A stretch of 64,000 nt of DNA from Flagellimonas onchidii (GTDB taxonomy: Bacteria > Bacteroidota > Bacteroidia > Flavobacteriales > Flavobacteriaceae). Where the stretch lies: the NCBI RefSeq assembly GCF_004804315.1, contig NZ_SRXX01000017.1, positions 1-64,000 of the forward strand, in the 5' to 3' direction. Below the pieces are notes generated by a model. The model was not told the origin of the DNA and did not search any database. It was given only the letters and a program-made list of their open reading frames with translations. Positions 9,600-18,029 of the stretch are shown in pieces. The number at the start of each line of letters is the position of its first letter. The first letter of the stretch is position 1. Both the position numbers and the translations under genes were made by a program.

Positions 9600-9920
9600 A
9601 TGAAAATCAACCCGCAGGAAGCATTAAAAAAATTGGCCGAAGGCAATTCCCCTTTTCTTACCCTTTTTGAACATGGGACACTTTCCGTGGAGGTCTACAA
9701 ACCAGAAAAAGTCGACCTTCAGCAACCACACACTAGAGACGAGGTGTATGTTGTGATTTCGGGAACAGGAGAATTTGTAAATGGGGGAATACGAACTGAT
9801 TTTGGGCCAGGAGATTTCCTTTTTGTGCCTGCAGGAGTTGAGCATCGCTTCGAAAATTTCACCAATGATTTTTCAACATGGGTGTTGTTTTATGGCCCTG
9901 AAGGAGGTGAAAACAAATAG
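9600..9920 (+). CDS. Small cupin domain protein
   Basis: At 106 residues this is a single cupin barrel. Motif 1 is seen as HTRDEVYVVISGTGEFV and motif 2 as GDFLFVPAGVEHRF, giving a plausible metal site from two histidines, a glutamate and the late histidine. Substrate and role are unknown. It is 11 bases upstream of the GNAT gene and probably shares its transcript. Confidence 0.87.
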   Translation: MKINPQEALKKLAEGNSPFLTLFEHGTLSVEVYKPEKVDLQQPHTRDEVYVVISGTGEFVNGGIRTDFGPGDFLFVPAGVEHRFENFTNDFSTWVLFYGPEGGENK

Positions 9921-9931
9921 TTTCTTCAATT

Positions 9932-10453
9932 ATGTCCATCTCTTTTGAAGCGGTTACCCTAAAGACTATGGATACTTATATCTCCGTGGGCACAACATCT
10001 TACAAAGAACATTATTTGCATTTATGGGTCAACGAGGACGCTTCTTCATTTTTAAATGAGAATTTAACCACTTCCGCTGTAAAAAAAGCTCTTGCGGACC
10101 CAAATCAAAAATTATTTATTGTCAGAGCCAATGAAACTGCGGTCGGAATCTTAAAAATAACCGTCGATAGTAGCAAGTATGACTTTCTATCAAAAAACAA
10201 TGTCTTGCTTAATAAAATATACCTACTTAAGAATCATTCCGGAATGGGTATTGGTAAAATAGCATTGGATTTTGTGGCCGAATGGGCGAAGAAAAATCAT
10301 AAAAATCAAATTTGGCTCTATACCATGAAAAAAGGGAATGCCTTAAACTTCTACATAAAAAATGGCTATAGAGTTATACAAGAAGCACAGTTAGAGTTAC
10401 CAAACGTAAGGGAATCAGAAAAAGAAATGTGGATTTTATCAACCCAGCTTTAA
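9932..10453 (+). CDS. GNAT family N-acetyltransferase
   Basis: The 173-residue protein has the GNAT fold. The acetyl-CoA pyrophosphate loop is HSGMGIGKIALDFV and the late motif B reads NALNFYIKNGYRVI. The acceptor substrate cannot be inferred. It ends the run thioredoxin-like, DinB, cupin, GNAT. Its stop is one base from the stop of the convergent YfiT-like gene, with no terminator in the gap. Confidence 0.88.
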   Translation: MSISFEAVTLKTMDTYISVGTTSYKEHYLHLWVNEDASSFLNENLTTSAVKKALADPNQKLFIVRANETAVGILKITVDSSKYDFLSKNNVLLNKIYLLKNHSGMGIGKIALDFVAEWAKKNHKNQIWLYTMKKGNALNFYIKNGYRVIQEAQLELPNVRESEKEMWILSTQL

Positions 10454-10454
10454 A

Positions 10455-10997
10455 TCACCACCCTTCACGTTTTATTAGATTTTCAATATGGGCAAAATGG
10501 TGACTACCGTGCCAAGCGTAACGACCAATATTTTCTGCCAAGGTAGTTTCTTCATTCCCCTCCGGATGGATGAACTTACGCTGCAAATCTTCGTTGGAAA
10601 GTCCTTTGAGCAAATACACCAATTTGGCATGAACTGCTTTTAGATGATCTAGTGACATTTGGATTGGCGCGGATTGCGCATCGAACAGTTTGGACCACTC
10701 TTTTTCAAAATAGGGTTTTATGACAGGGTTGTCTTCGGTCAACGCCCACTTAAATCGAATGTAACTATGATGATGGCTATCTGAAATATGGTGAATCAAT
10801 TGTCTTACCGTCCAACCTTCTGGTCTATATGGAGTCTCCAGCTGCTTATCGGAAAGAGGGATTACCATGGTTTCCAAACGTCTAGGTAAATTTTCCAAAA
10901 CAGCAATCCATTCATCCAAATGTTCTTGGGTTATGTTTGCAGGGATCTGGTATGTTCCAATCGGGTATCGAAGTTGTTCCAAAGTATCTTTATCCAT
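10455..10997 (-). CDS. YfiT/BstA-type DinB-fold transferase
   Basis: This 180-residue protein matches the YfiT group of the DinB superfamily (bacillithiol-transferase-like putative metal-dependent hydrolases). Characteristic parts are the opening LRYPIGTYQIP, GWTVRQLIHHISDSHHHSY with the first metal histidine near 69-70, and WHGSHHFAHIENL with H163 and H167 near the C-terminus. Bacillithiol is made by several Bacteroidota, so a thiol-S-transferase role is possible but inferred. It is divergent from the peroxiredoxin gene, which fits a thiol-stress theme. Confidence 0.87.
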   Translation of the reverse strand: MDKDTLEQLRYPIGTYQIPANITQEHLDEWIAVLENLPRRLETMVIPLSDKQLETPYRPEGWTVRQLIHHISDSHHHSYIRFKWALTEDNPVIKPYFEKEWSKLFDAQSAPIQMSLDHLKAVHAKLVYLLKGLSNEDLQRKFIHPEGNEETTLAENIGRYAWHGSHHFAHIENLIKREGW

Positions 10998-11163
10998 AGT
11001 TTAAAAATAACAAACTTTATAATGGAGAAGCAATCGTTTAATGATTAAAGTCATTGTTATGGACGAAAGTTTAATAGACTTTTAACTTCTATAAGATTAT
11101 CCATTTAAAATATCCACTAATTTTATAGGAATTAAAATATCAACAATCCAAAATAAGAACATT

Positions 11164-11799
11164 ATGGCTATACGTTTGGGAGATACAGCTCCTGACTTCA
11201 CCGCTGAGACCTCGCAGGGCGCACTAAATTTTTATGACTACCTGGGAGACGGATGGGGAATTCTTTTCTCGCATCCTGCCGATTTCACCCCAGTTTGCAC
11301 TACAGAATTGGGCACTGCTGCCAAGTTCAAGGCAGAGTTTGAAAAACGCAATGTAAAAATGATTGCCTTGAGTGTGGATGGTGTTGCGTCCCATGCAGAA
11401 TGGATAAAAGACATCAACGAAACACAAGACACCGTTGTCAACTTCCCTATTATCGCCGACGAGGATAGAAAGGTTTCCAACCTATACGATATGATTCACC
11501 CTAATGCTAACGATACGCTTACCGTGCGTTCTGTTTTTATCATTGGACCAGATAAAAAAGTTAAGTTGACATTGACTTATCCAGCATCTACTGGACGTAA
11601 TTTTTACGAACTGCTTCGTGTCGTTGATTCATTGCAGCTTACTGCACACCATAAAGTTGCCACTCCTGCGAATTGGGAGCATGGGGAGAAGGTTGTGGTA
11701 AGTCCTGCCATACCTACAGAAGAAGCCAAAGACATATTTGCTGGAGGAGTGGAAGAAATTAAACCTTACCTGCGTCTAACGCCCGATCCTACCACTTAA
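11164..11799 (+). CDS. 1-Cys peroxiredoxin (Prx6 type)
   Basis: The 211-residue enzyme reduces hydrogen peroxide and organic peroxides in the cytoplasm. The peroxidatic cysteine is C45 in HPADFTPVCTTELG, preceded by LGDTAPDF. The C-terminal extension (RVVDSLQLTAHHKVATPANW, then RLTPDP) is that of the Prx6 subfamily, and no second conserved resolving cysteine is seen. The upstream 160 bases are AT-rich; I found no convincing OxyR site. A terminator follows 30 bases after the stop. Confidence 0.93.
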   Translation: MAIRLGDTAPDFTAETSQGALNFYDYLGDGWGILFSHPADFTPVCTTELGTAAKFKAEFEKRNVKMIALSVDGVASHAEWIKDINETQDTVVNFPIIADEDRKVSNLYDMIHPNANDTLTVRSVFIIGPDKKVKLTLTYPASTGRNFYELLRVVDSLQLTAHHKVATPANWEHGEKVVVSPAIPTEEAKDIFAGGVEEIKPYLRLTPDPTT

Positions 11800-11828
11800 T
11801 CGGATTTAAAAATTCGACTATTTTCAAG

Positions 11829-11853
11829 AGCCTGGGTTTTCCTAGGTTTTTTT
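11829..11853 (+). terminator. Rho-independent terminator
   Basis: CCTGGG and CCTAGG pair (one G-T) across TTTT and are followed by seven T, downstream of the peroxiredoxin gene. Confidence 0.7.
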
Positions 11854-12018
11854 GTTGATTTTTTCTCAATGTTTTTACGCAACCAATAACGTTTTTACAA
11901 TCTATCTCATGAACCTAGGATTAATTTTTTCAATTCTTAAGGATTAAGACGCTAATTGAGTTGATTAATTCTGAATTATAAATGGTGTTCCCCCATAACC
12001 ACTAAATAAACTTGTACT

Positions 12019-12105
12019 ATGAGTACCTTTTTTGCAATTCTATCTGTTTTGCTTGCCATTAATCTATTGCTATTGCTTTTAAGCGTTGATAGTTCCAAAA
12101 AATAA
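12019..12105 (+). CDS. 28-residue membrane microprotein, TFF/SV family, copy 1
   Basis: The peptide runs MSTFFAILSVLLAINLLL, then LLLSVDSSKK: a single hydrophobic helix with a short polar tail. It aligns without gaps to two other short frames in this window (12232-12315 and 27874-28053); all share M-x-TFF, an alanine and asparagine at 13 and 15, LL at 18-19, and SV at 22-23. Three matching copies at separate places argue strongly for selection. The first and second copies lie 126 bases apart. Function unknown; the topology suggests a small inner-membrane peptide. Confidence 0.72.
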   Translation: MSTFFAILSVLLAINLLLLLLSVDSSKK

Positions 12106-12231
12106 TTTACTCCAACAATCTGTATTTCAATGAATTTGTAAGCATTGGATACAATAAGTAGGGTTTTTCCCCGTTCGATTGTTACTAAACTAAAGTGACA
12201 AACAAATAACACTAACTAAACTTCTACGCCA

Positions 12232-12315
12232 ATGGGCACCTTTTTTACAGTTTTACTTTTATTGCTCGCGCTTAATCTCTGCTTACTATTAGTAAGTGTG
12301 AACAGATCGAAATAA
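12232..12315 (+). CDS. 27-residue membrane microprotein, TFF/SV family, copy 2
   Basis: The peptide reads MGTFFTVLLLLLALNLCL, then LLVSVNRSK. It shares the M-x-TFF start, A13, N15, LL and SVN positions with the copy just upstream and with the third copy at 27874-28053. The stop codon overlaps the beginning of a strong terminator, so this gene has its own transcript end, which supports its being expressed. The copies keep the protein pattern while many third-codon bases differ. Function unknown. Confidence 0.72.
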   Translation: MGTFFTVLLLLLALNLCLLLVSVNRSK

Positions 12316-12347
12316 AAAAGCCTGCTTATGGCGGGCTTTCTTTTTTA
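12314..12347 (+). terminator. Rho-independent terminator after microprotein copy 2
   Basis: AAAGCCTGC pairs with GCGGGCTTT (one G-T) around TTATG, flanked by A runs and followed by CTTTTTTA. It may also serve the convergent isomerase gene. Confidence 0.82.
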
Positions 12348-12363
12348 TAGATTGAGTACGGTA

Positions 12364-13296
12364 TTATTTTACATCCATCAATTCCACATCAAATATTAGC
12401 GTTGCATCTGGTGGAATTACTCCCCCAGCGCCAGCACTACCGTATGCCAAATTGGATGGAATTACAAAACGTGCTTTATCACCCACTTTTAATAGTCCAA
12501 TACCTTCATCCCATCCTGGAATAACTTGACCAACTCCTAAGGTAAAGTCGATGGGTTGATTTCTGCTATAAGAAGAATCAAAAACCTGTCCATTGGTCAA
12601 ACTCCCTTCATAATGTACCGAAACCGTCTTTCCTTTTTCTGCTTTGATACCACCACCTTCTTGAATCATTTTATAACGAAGTCCACTATCGGTTTTATCA
12701 AAACCAGCAGCCAATTTTTCCATTTCAGCTTCTGCTTTGGCTTTCGCTTCTGCAATTCTTTTTTCACGGGCACCTTCAAAAGCCCTAAATGCCTCGATTG
12801 CATTCCAGCTTTCAGCTTCTGACCCCACCCTTACGATTTCCAAGCTATCAATGGAATCTCCTTGAGCAATGGCATCCACTACTTCTTGTCCGTGTTCTAC
12901 ATGACCAAAAACAGTATGTTTATTGTCCAACCAAGGAGTAGCCACATGGGTAATAAAAAATTGACTCCCATTTGTGCCGGGACCTGCATTTGCCATCGAA
13001 AGCACACCTGGCCCCTCATGGGTCAATTCAGGATGAAATTCATCATCAAATTTATATCCTGGGTCACCCGTTCCCGTGCCTTGGGGGCAACCTCCTTGAA
13101 TCATAAAATCAGCAATGACCCTGTGGAATTTTAACCCGTCATAATATGGTTTTCCTTGAGGCTTTGCAGTGTTTTCCATATTTCCTTCAGACAAGGCCAC
13201 AAAGTTACCCACAGTACCCGGAGTTTTGTCATGGGTTAATTTTACCAAAATCTCCCCTTTGTTTGTATTGAATTTTGCGTAGATTCCTTCTTGCAT
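12364..13296 (-). CDS. Dual-domain peptidyl-prolyl isomerase: cyclophilin fused to FKBP
   Basis: The start was placed at the ATG giving MQEGIYAKFNTNKGEI, where the cyclophilin fold begins; the longer frame adds 28 unlikely residues. The 310-residue protein has a cyclophilin domain (about 5-165, with FHRVIADFMIQGG and GTNGSQFFIT), a charged Ala/Glu/Lys helix as linker (about 170-200), and a C-terminal FKBP domain (VSVHYEGSLTNGQVFDSS, GWDEGIGLLKVGDKARFVIP). Such cyclophilin-FKBP immunophilins are known from flavobacteria. Both domains keep their core motifs, so both may be active. No signal peptide, hence cytoplasmic. Likely a foldase. Confidence 0.92.
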   Translation of the reverse strand: MQEGIYAKFNTNKGEILVKLTHDKTPGTVGNFVALSEGNMENTAKPQGKPYYDGLKFHRVIADFMIQGGCPQGTGTGDPGYKFDDEFHPELTHEGPGVLSMANAGPGTNGSQFFITHVATPWLDNKHTVFGHVEHGQEVVDAIAQGDSIDSLEIVRVGSEAESWNAIEAFRAFEGAREKRIAEAKAKAEAEMEKLAAGFDKTDSGLRYKMIQEGGGIKAEKGKTVSVHYEGSLTNGQVFDSSYSRNQPIDFTLGVGQVIPGWDEGIGLLKVGDKARFVIPSNLAYGSAGAGGVIPPDATLIFDVELMDVK

Positions 13297-13455
13297 GGTA
13301 TCTATTTTGTTTAAATTTTTAAGCCGCAAAGGTACGGGTTTTCTCTGGCTAGGGATGATGTTGTATTGAATCAAAGTCAAAATTCCTAAATATCCATTCC
13401 AAATGAAATAAAACTAAATTTCCATGCTATCCTTAAAACCATTGGTTTTTTATAG

Positions 13456-13683
13456 TATTTTGAACGAATGCAACAGGAATACCCAGATAAGTCCATTGAA
13501 TTTGTCCAATGTATTGCCAAGGGTAACTTAGTAGCACTTCACACCCATCAAACTTGGCCTGGCAACGATTAATACGTGACCATGGATTTCTTTCGATTTG
13601 ATGAAGATGGAAAAATATGCGAACATTGGGATGCCATTCAACAAATTCCCAAAAAGTCCTCAAACCCCAATACTATGTATTGA
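13456..13683 (+). pseudogene. Decayed SnoaL-like (NTF2-fold) gene remnant
   Basis: Reading from YFERMQQEYPDKSIEFVQ through HTHQTWPGND, a TAA at 13570-13572, then YVTMDFFRFDEDGKICEHWD to NPNTMY and a TGA gives the C-terminal half of a SnoaL-like polyketide-cyclase-type protein. The reading frame is kept across the stop, so one G-to-T change (GAA to TAA) explains it. A TAG at 13453 and the absence of the N-terminal half show the gene is also cut at its start. It lies between the immunophilin and the M28 peptidase. Calling this a dead gene rests on recalled family sequences. Confidence 0.75.
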
Positions 13684-13690
13684 TTAAATC

Positions 13691-15088
13691 CTATCCCTTT
13701 ATTTTATTGGATGGAATAGTACCATATTTATCAATCAGGTATACTAAACTGGCCATGGTAGCAGCCCCTAGTTCCAGTTCTCGTTTATTTACATGCTCAA
13801 AAGTATCGTTCTCCGCATGGTGATGGTCAAAATACCGTTGTGAATCAGGCCGTAGACCTGCCAAGACCAAGTCTTGGTCAAGTAGTGGGCGAATGTCTGC
13901 ACCACTATATCCTTTTACGAACATATGTATCAAATAGGGTTCAAAAAGACCTTTCCAACTTTGAATCTGTGCTAAATTCTCATCGGAACAATTAAAGGAA
14001 AAACCACGTGGTGTAAACCCACCAGAATCACTTTCCAATGCAAACACGTGCTTTTCGTTTTTGCTTCGAGCCACCTCAGCATATTTGTTTCCTCCCCTTA
14101 AGCCATTTTCCTCATTCATGAACAATACCACGCGAAGTGTACGTTTGGGCTTGTATCCAGTTTCTTTTAACAAGCGTAGCACATCCATGCTCTGCACGCA
14201 ACCTGCGCCATCGTCGTGAGAACCATCGCCTAAGTCCCAAGAATCCAAGTGTCCACCAACGACCATGACTTCGTTAGGGTAAGTGGAACCCTTTATTTCA
14301 CCAATAACATTATAGGATTCTACATCATCAAACTGCTTGCAGTTCTGTTTAAAGTAAAATTTAATATCTGGATTCAATTTTAGTGTAGTACTCAACAACT
14401 CGGCACCTTTGGTACTAATCGCAGCTGCCGGAATTCTTTCAGAAACTGGGGTGTCGCCATAGCTCATGGAGCCCGTATGCGGATAATCGTCCAAACGTAG
14501 CGTCATGGAACGCACAATGACACCTGCCGCACCATACTTTCCGGCTTCGGCCGCTCCAGAATAGCGCTGGTCCACACATCCCGAATATGAAGCGAAAGTA
14601 CTGATCAGCTTAGGGTCCATGGGCCTATTGTAAAAAACAATTTTGCCATTGATCTTTTCCCTCCCTAGTTTTTCTAGGTCTTCAATACCCTCTACTTCTA
14701 TTACGCTGGCCTTTATGCCACGATCTGGGGTGGCAACAGAACCTCCAAGAGCGCAAATAGGAACATTTGTGGTCAAACCAGGTTTTGATTCGATAAATGC
14801 AAACTCAGGAGTGCCCCTTACCCACTTTGGTACCATTACCGGCTGCAGCCATACCCTGTCCAGACCAAGGGAATCCAACTGCCCCTTCGTATAATCTATA
14901 GCTTGTTGGGCTTGGACGGAACCTGAAAGCCTTCCCCCAATCTGATTGGAAAGGTGATTTAACCAATCATATGCCTTACCATCTGTAAGCGCCTGATCAT
15001 ATATGGCTCGGATTTGCTTTTCGTCTTCAGTTTGGGAAAAAATGGGAGCAGATACCAATAAAAAGGTAAAAAGTAGGAATGTTCTCAT
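13691..15088 (-). CDS. Secreted M28 family zinc aminopeptidase
   Basis: The 465-residue protein has a signal peptide (about 1-18) and an M28 peptidase domain with a PA-like insert. Zinc ligands are visible at GGHLDSWDLGDGSHDDGAG (H280, D292 or D293) and MNEENGLRGG carries the catalytic and metal glutamates; a late HHHAENDTFEHV gives the last ligand. M28 enzymes of this form are exported aminopeptidases or carboxypeptidases resembling glutamate carboxypeptidase. Its start overlaps the PPK2 stop by four bases (ATGA), so the two are translated from one transcript although their functions look unrelated. Confidence 0.9.
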   Translation of the reverse strand: MRTFLLFTFLLVSAPIFSQTEDEKQIRAIYDQALTDGKAYDWLNHLSNQIGGRLSGSVQAQQAIDYTKGQLDSLGLDRVWLQPVMVPKWVRGTPEFAFIESKPGLTTNVPICALGGSVATPDRGIKASVIEVEGIEDLEKLGREKINGKIVFYNRPMDPKLISTFASYSGCVDQRYSGAAEAGKYGAAGVIVRSMTLRLDDYPHTGSMSYGDTPVSERIPAAAISTKGAELLSTTLKLNPDIKFYFKQNCKQFDDVESYNVIGEIKGSTYPNEVMVVGGHLDSWDLGDGSHDDGAGCVQSMDVLRLLKETGYKPKRTLRVVLFMNEENGLRGGNKYAEVARSKNEKHVFALESDSGGFTPRGFSFNCSDENLAQIQSWKGLFEPYLIHMFVKGYSGADIRPLLDQDLVLAGLRPDSQRYFDHHHAENDTFEHVNKRELELGAATMASLVYLIDKYGTIPSNKIKG

Positions 15089-15969
15089 TCGGTTTCTTTT
15101 TCAAGTTCTTTTTTAAAGTTTTCTAAGTTACTTTTTATTTCATCATCAAGCTCTGGTTCCTCAATATCTTTGTACTTTTTTAACGCTTCGAGCAATATGG
15201 AAGCTACAATGACCCTTGCCGATTTTTTATTGTCCGCCGGAATCACGAACCATGGCGCATGCTCTTTGGAGGTTTTGTTGATGGCCTCTTCATAACAAAT
15301 TTGGTACTTATCCCACAATTTTCGTTCCTTGAGGTCGCCTGGGGAAAATTTCCAGTTTTTTTCTTTTAATCGGAGCCTTCGCAACAAACGCTGCCGTTGT
15401 TCTTCTTTGGAAAGATGCAGGAAAAACTTGAATATCAATGTGCCATTTTCAGCAATATGTCTTTCAAAATCGTTGATTTGGCGATATCGTTTTTCCCAGA
15501 ATTCTTGGTCAATATCCTCAACCGAATCAATTCCCGGAATGTTTTCCCCTAAAATGTACTCTGGATGTACCTTTGTTACCAATACATTTTCATAATGGGT
15601 TCGGTTAAAAACGCTGAATTTACCCCTAGCTGGTAATGCAATATAATGTCTCCAAAGGTAATCGTGTTTTCTTTCGAGCTCGGTGGGGACTTTAAAACTG
15701 TGTACTTCCACGCCGCGAACGTTAAAATCTTTAAAGACCTCCCTTATCAAACTGTCTTTTCCAGCAGTATCCATCCCTTGAAGGCAAACCAAAACCCCAT
15801 ACTTGCCATGAGCATATAATATATCCTGAAACTTTCCCAATTTTTCACGGATATCCTCCAATTCCTTTTTCAATTCTTTATCTGAAGCTCCAAAATCTGC
15901 CAGAGTGGGTATTTCTGCCAGTTTTGAAAGATTTTTCACCTTATATTCTTCCAAATTGATTTTTTCCAT
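15085..15969 (-). CDS. Polyphosphate kinase 2 family protein
   Basis: PPK2 enzymes transfer phosphate between polyphosphate and nucleotides. The 294-residue protein has the Walker A-like motif GMDTAGKDSLI (65-75), the following VRGVEVHSFKVPTELERKHD, and the lid/basic region with RHYIALPARGKFSVFNRTHY, which together define the family. One PPK2 domain is present, the usual length. The direction (AMP, ADP or ATP) cannot be told. It is the first gene of a two-gene operon with the M28 peptidase. Confidence 0.92.
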   Translation of the reverse strand: MEKINLEEYKVKNLSKLAEIPTLADFGASDKELKKELEDIREKLGKFQDILYAHGKYGVLVCLQGMDTAGKDSLIREVFKDFNVRGVEVHSFKVPTELERKHDYLWRHYIALPARGKFSVFNRTHYENVLVTKVHPEYILGENIPGIDSVEDIDQEFWEKRYRQINDFERHIAENGTLIFKFFLHLSKEEQRQRLLRRLRLKEKNWKFSPGDLKERKLWDKYQICYEEAINKTSKEHAPWFVIPADNKKSARVIVASILLEALKKYKDIEEPELDDEIKSNLENFKKELEKETE

Positions 15970-16147
15970 AGGTTTGAATATAGGTTTTTTTGGTCATTCC
16001 TTCAACCATAGCCTTAAAACTACCATTCACCGATCCTTTTTACACTTTATAGTTTTAGATGGTTTTTTGTCGATTTTTTTAGCCCTCCGGTGTTAAGCGA
16101 GCGTAAATTAGTGACAATCAATTACGCAAAGTCCCAAATCTAGCGTT

Positions 16148-16855
16148 ATGAAAGCAAAGAAGATTATCCTACTTATAGTCTTTGTAATAGGTATTATAGG
16201 CCTGTTATTAATGGCTTCTTTCACTACCCGAAATGCCTGCGAATATGCCAGTTCCAATCTTGAATTTATTAAGGAACAGACGCAAAAGGCTATTATTTCC
16301 GGAAATTTTGAAAAATCGAAATACCACGCTTACAAAGCATTGAACGGTATTGAAAAAACACGATTGAACTTCTTGGATTGTGGCTGTTCGGGTACAATTG
16401 AAAGCTTGGAAAGAGCGCTGTCGCACCTTAAAAGTGCCACGGCCACCAAATCTTTTGACGACTCGAAGGAATGGCTACACTTGGCTCTTGAAAATACCAT
16501 AATCGGTATTAAAGTGCTGCGCGTATTTGAGCAAGAACTTTCTAACACATATGGCCATCAATTGGTATTGAATACTGAGGAAGTTACCGAAAATGAGGCA
16601 GGTACCCTATTGCCCCAAGGGGATTTGAAAAAAAGAGTACACAATTGTCTTTTGGGTTTTGAAACTTCTTTAGACAAAGTGGTGACAGAGGTGGATTGTG
16701 AAGAGGCAAACCGTTTTATTACCCGTATTCACAATGATGCACAGTCAACCTTGCTCAAAACTGAATTAACAGTGGCCAAAAAGGAATACCATCAAAGAGT
16801 GAAAGACATTGCCCATGATGCCCTAAAACGCCTTGGGGAATGTGAAGACGATTAG
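16148..16855 (+). CDS. Uncharacterised membrane-anchored helical protein
   Basis: I do not recognise this 235-residue protein. One transmembrane helix (about 5-22, IILLIVFVIGIIGLLLM) anchors a mostly helical outer domain with cysteines at CEYASS, LDCGCSG, HNCLLG and TEVDCEEA, which may form disulfides in the periplasm. The segment DDSKEWLHLALENTIIGIKVL and the C-terminal VAKKEYHQRVKDIAHDALKR look amphipathic. It stops one base from the convergent response-regulator gene. It could be a flavobacterial lineage-specific family. Confidence 0.75.
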   Translation: MKAKKIILLIVFVIGIIGLLLMASFTTRNACEYASSNLEFIKEQTQKAIISGNFEKSKYHAYKALNGIEKTRLNFLDCGCSGTIESLERALSHLKSATATKSFDDSKEWLHLALENTIIGIKVLRVFEQELSNTYGHQLVLNTEEVTENEAGTLLPQGDLKKRVHNCLLGFETSLDKVVTEVDCEEANRFITRIHNDAQSTLLKTELTVAKKEYHQRVKDIAHDALKRLGECEDD

Positions 16856-16856
16856 C

Positions 16857-18020
16857 CTATTTGCTTGCAAATAGTTTTACATCATCCTCGGATACTTCTT
16901 TGTTCCCCAGAATGATCAATCGTTCCACAACATTTCTCAGTTCACGTACATTTCCTGTCCAATCATACCCTTTTAAAAGCTCGATAGCTTTTTTGGAAAA
17001 TGTTTTTTGAGCCGTTCCCTGTTCCGTAGCTATCTTCTTTGAAAAATGCTCAATCAACATGGGAATATCATTTCTTCTATCGTTAAGGGCGGGTACTTTT
17101 ATTAAAATCACCGCTAATCGATGGTATAAATCTTCGCGAAACTTCCCATCTGCAATTTCCTTTTTAAGGTCTTTATTTGTTGCGGCCAAAACCCTTACAT
17201 CTACTTTAATGTCCTTATCGGTTCCTACCCGTGAAATCTTGTTTTCTTGAAGAGCGCGAAGTACTTTGGCCTGAGCAGAAAGACTCATATCCCCAATTTC
17301 ATCCAAAAAGATGGTGCCTTTGTTCGCTGCTTCAAACTTTCCTGCACGATCCTTAACCGCTGAGGTAAACGCTCCTTTTACATGGCCAAAAAGTTCACTT
17401 TCTATGAGTTCTGAAGGAATTGCAGCGCAATTTACCTCAATAAACGGAGCGGAGGCACGCTGGCTTTTTTCATGTAGCCAATGGGCAACAAGTTCCTTTC
17501 CTGTTCCATTAGGGCCAGTAATCAACACCCGGGCATCCGTTGGTGCGACTTTCTCAATCATATCTTTGATTGCACCAATTTCCTTGCTCTCGCCCACCAT
17601 CTCATAGTTTTTGGAGACTTTCTTTTTCAGGATTTTGTTTTCGACCACCAACTCTTTTCGGTCCAATGCATTTCTAACCGTGGTTAATAAACGGTTTAAA
17701 TCCGGCGGTTTCGAAATATAATCAAAGGCCCCTAATCGCATGGTATTGACCGCTGTATCCAAATCTCCGTGACCCGAAATCATAATAAAAGGTATCTCAG
17801 GTTTTATCTTTCTAGCGGCTTCAAGCACCTCAACACCATCCATTTTAGGCATTTTAATATCGCATAGCACTAGGTCAAAATCATCCTTCTTTATGGCTTC
17901 GATTCCTTTTAGACCATCTTCGGCCTCATGAACTTTGTACGCTTCATTTTCTTCTCCCAAAATCTTTACCAACACTCTTCTGATGGCAGATTCGTCTTCA
18001 ATCACCAATATTTTTGACAT
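16857..18020 (-). CDS. Sigma-54-type response regulator (NtrC-like) without DNA-binding domain
   Basis: The protein (387 residues) has a receiver domain (1-120, phosphoacceptor D54, switch lysine in ISKPP) and a sigma-54 AAA+ domain: Walker A GPNGTGK (169-175), Walker B TIFLDEIGD (236-244) and the arginine-containing ALNDRRNDIP region. The loop that contacts sigma-54 reads GAFTSA (216-221) in place of the usual GAFTGA. The sequence ends at DDVKLFASK, directly after the AAA+ helical part, so the Fis-type helix-turn-helix of NtrC is missing. No histidine kinase is adjacent. It may activate without site-specific DNA binding. Confidence 0.92.
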   Translation of the reverse strand: MSKILVIEDESAIRRVLVKILGEENEAYKVHEAEDGLKGIEAIKKDDFDLVLCDIKMPKMDGVEVLEAARKIKPEIPFIMISGHGDLDTAVNTMRLGAFDYISKPPDLNRLLTTVRNALDRKELVVENKILKKKVSKNYEMVGESKEIGAIKDMIEKVAPTDARVLITGPNGTGKELVAHWLHEKSQRASAPFIEVNCAAIPSELIESELFGHVKGAFTSAVKDRAGKFEAANKGTIFLDEIGDMSLSAQAKVLRALQENKISRVGTDKDIKVDVRVLAATNKDLKKEIADGKFREDLYHRLAVILIKVPALNDRRNDIPMLIEHFSKKIATEQGTAQKTFSKKAIELLKGYDWTGNVRELRNVVERLIILGNKEVSEDDVKLFASK

Positions 18021-18029
18021 AGTTTTTAT

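Noticed and set aside
11040..11120. ATAG/CTAT spacing resembling an OxyR site before the peroxiredoxin gene
   Set aside because: The four half-sites do not fall at the required intervals.
13433..13663. Minus-strand frame of 76 codons opposite the SnoaL remnant
   Set aside because: The plus strand shows clear family sequence in frame, so this is its shadow.
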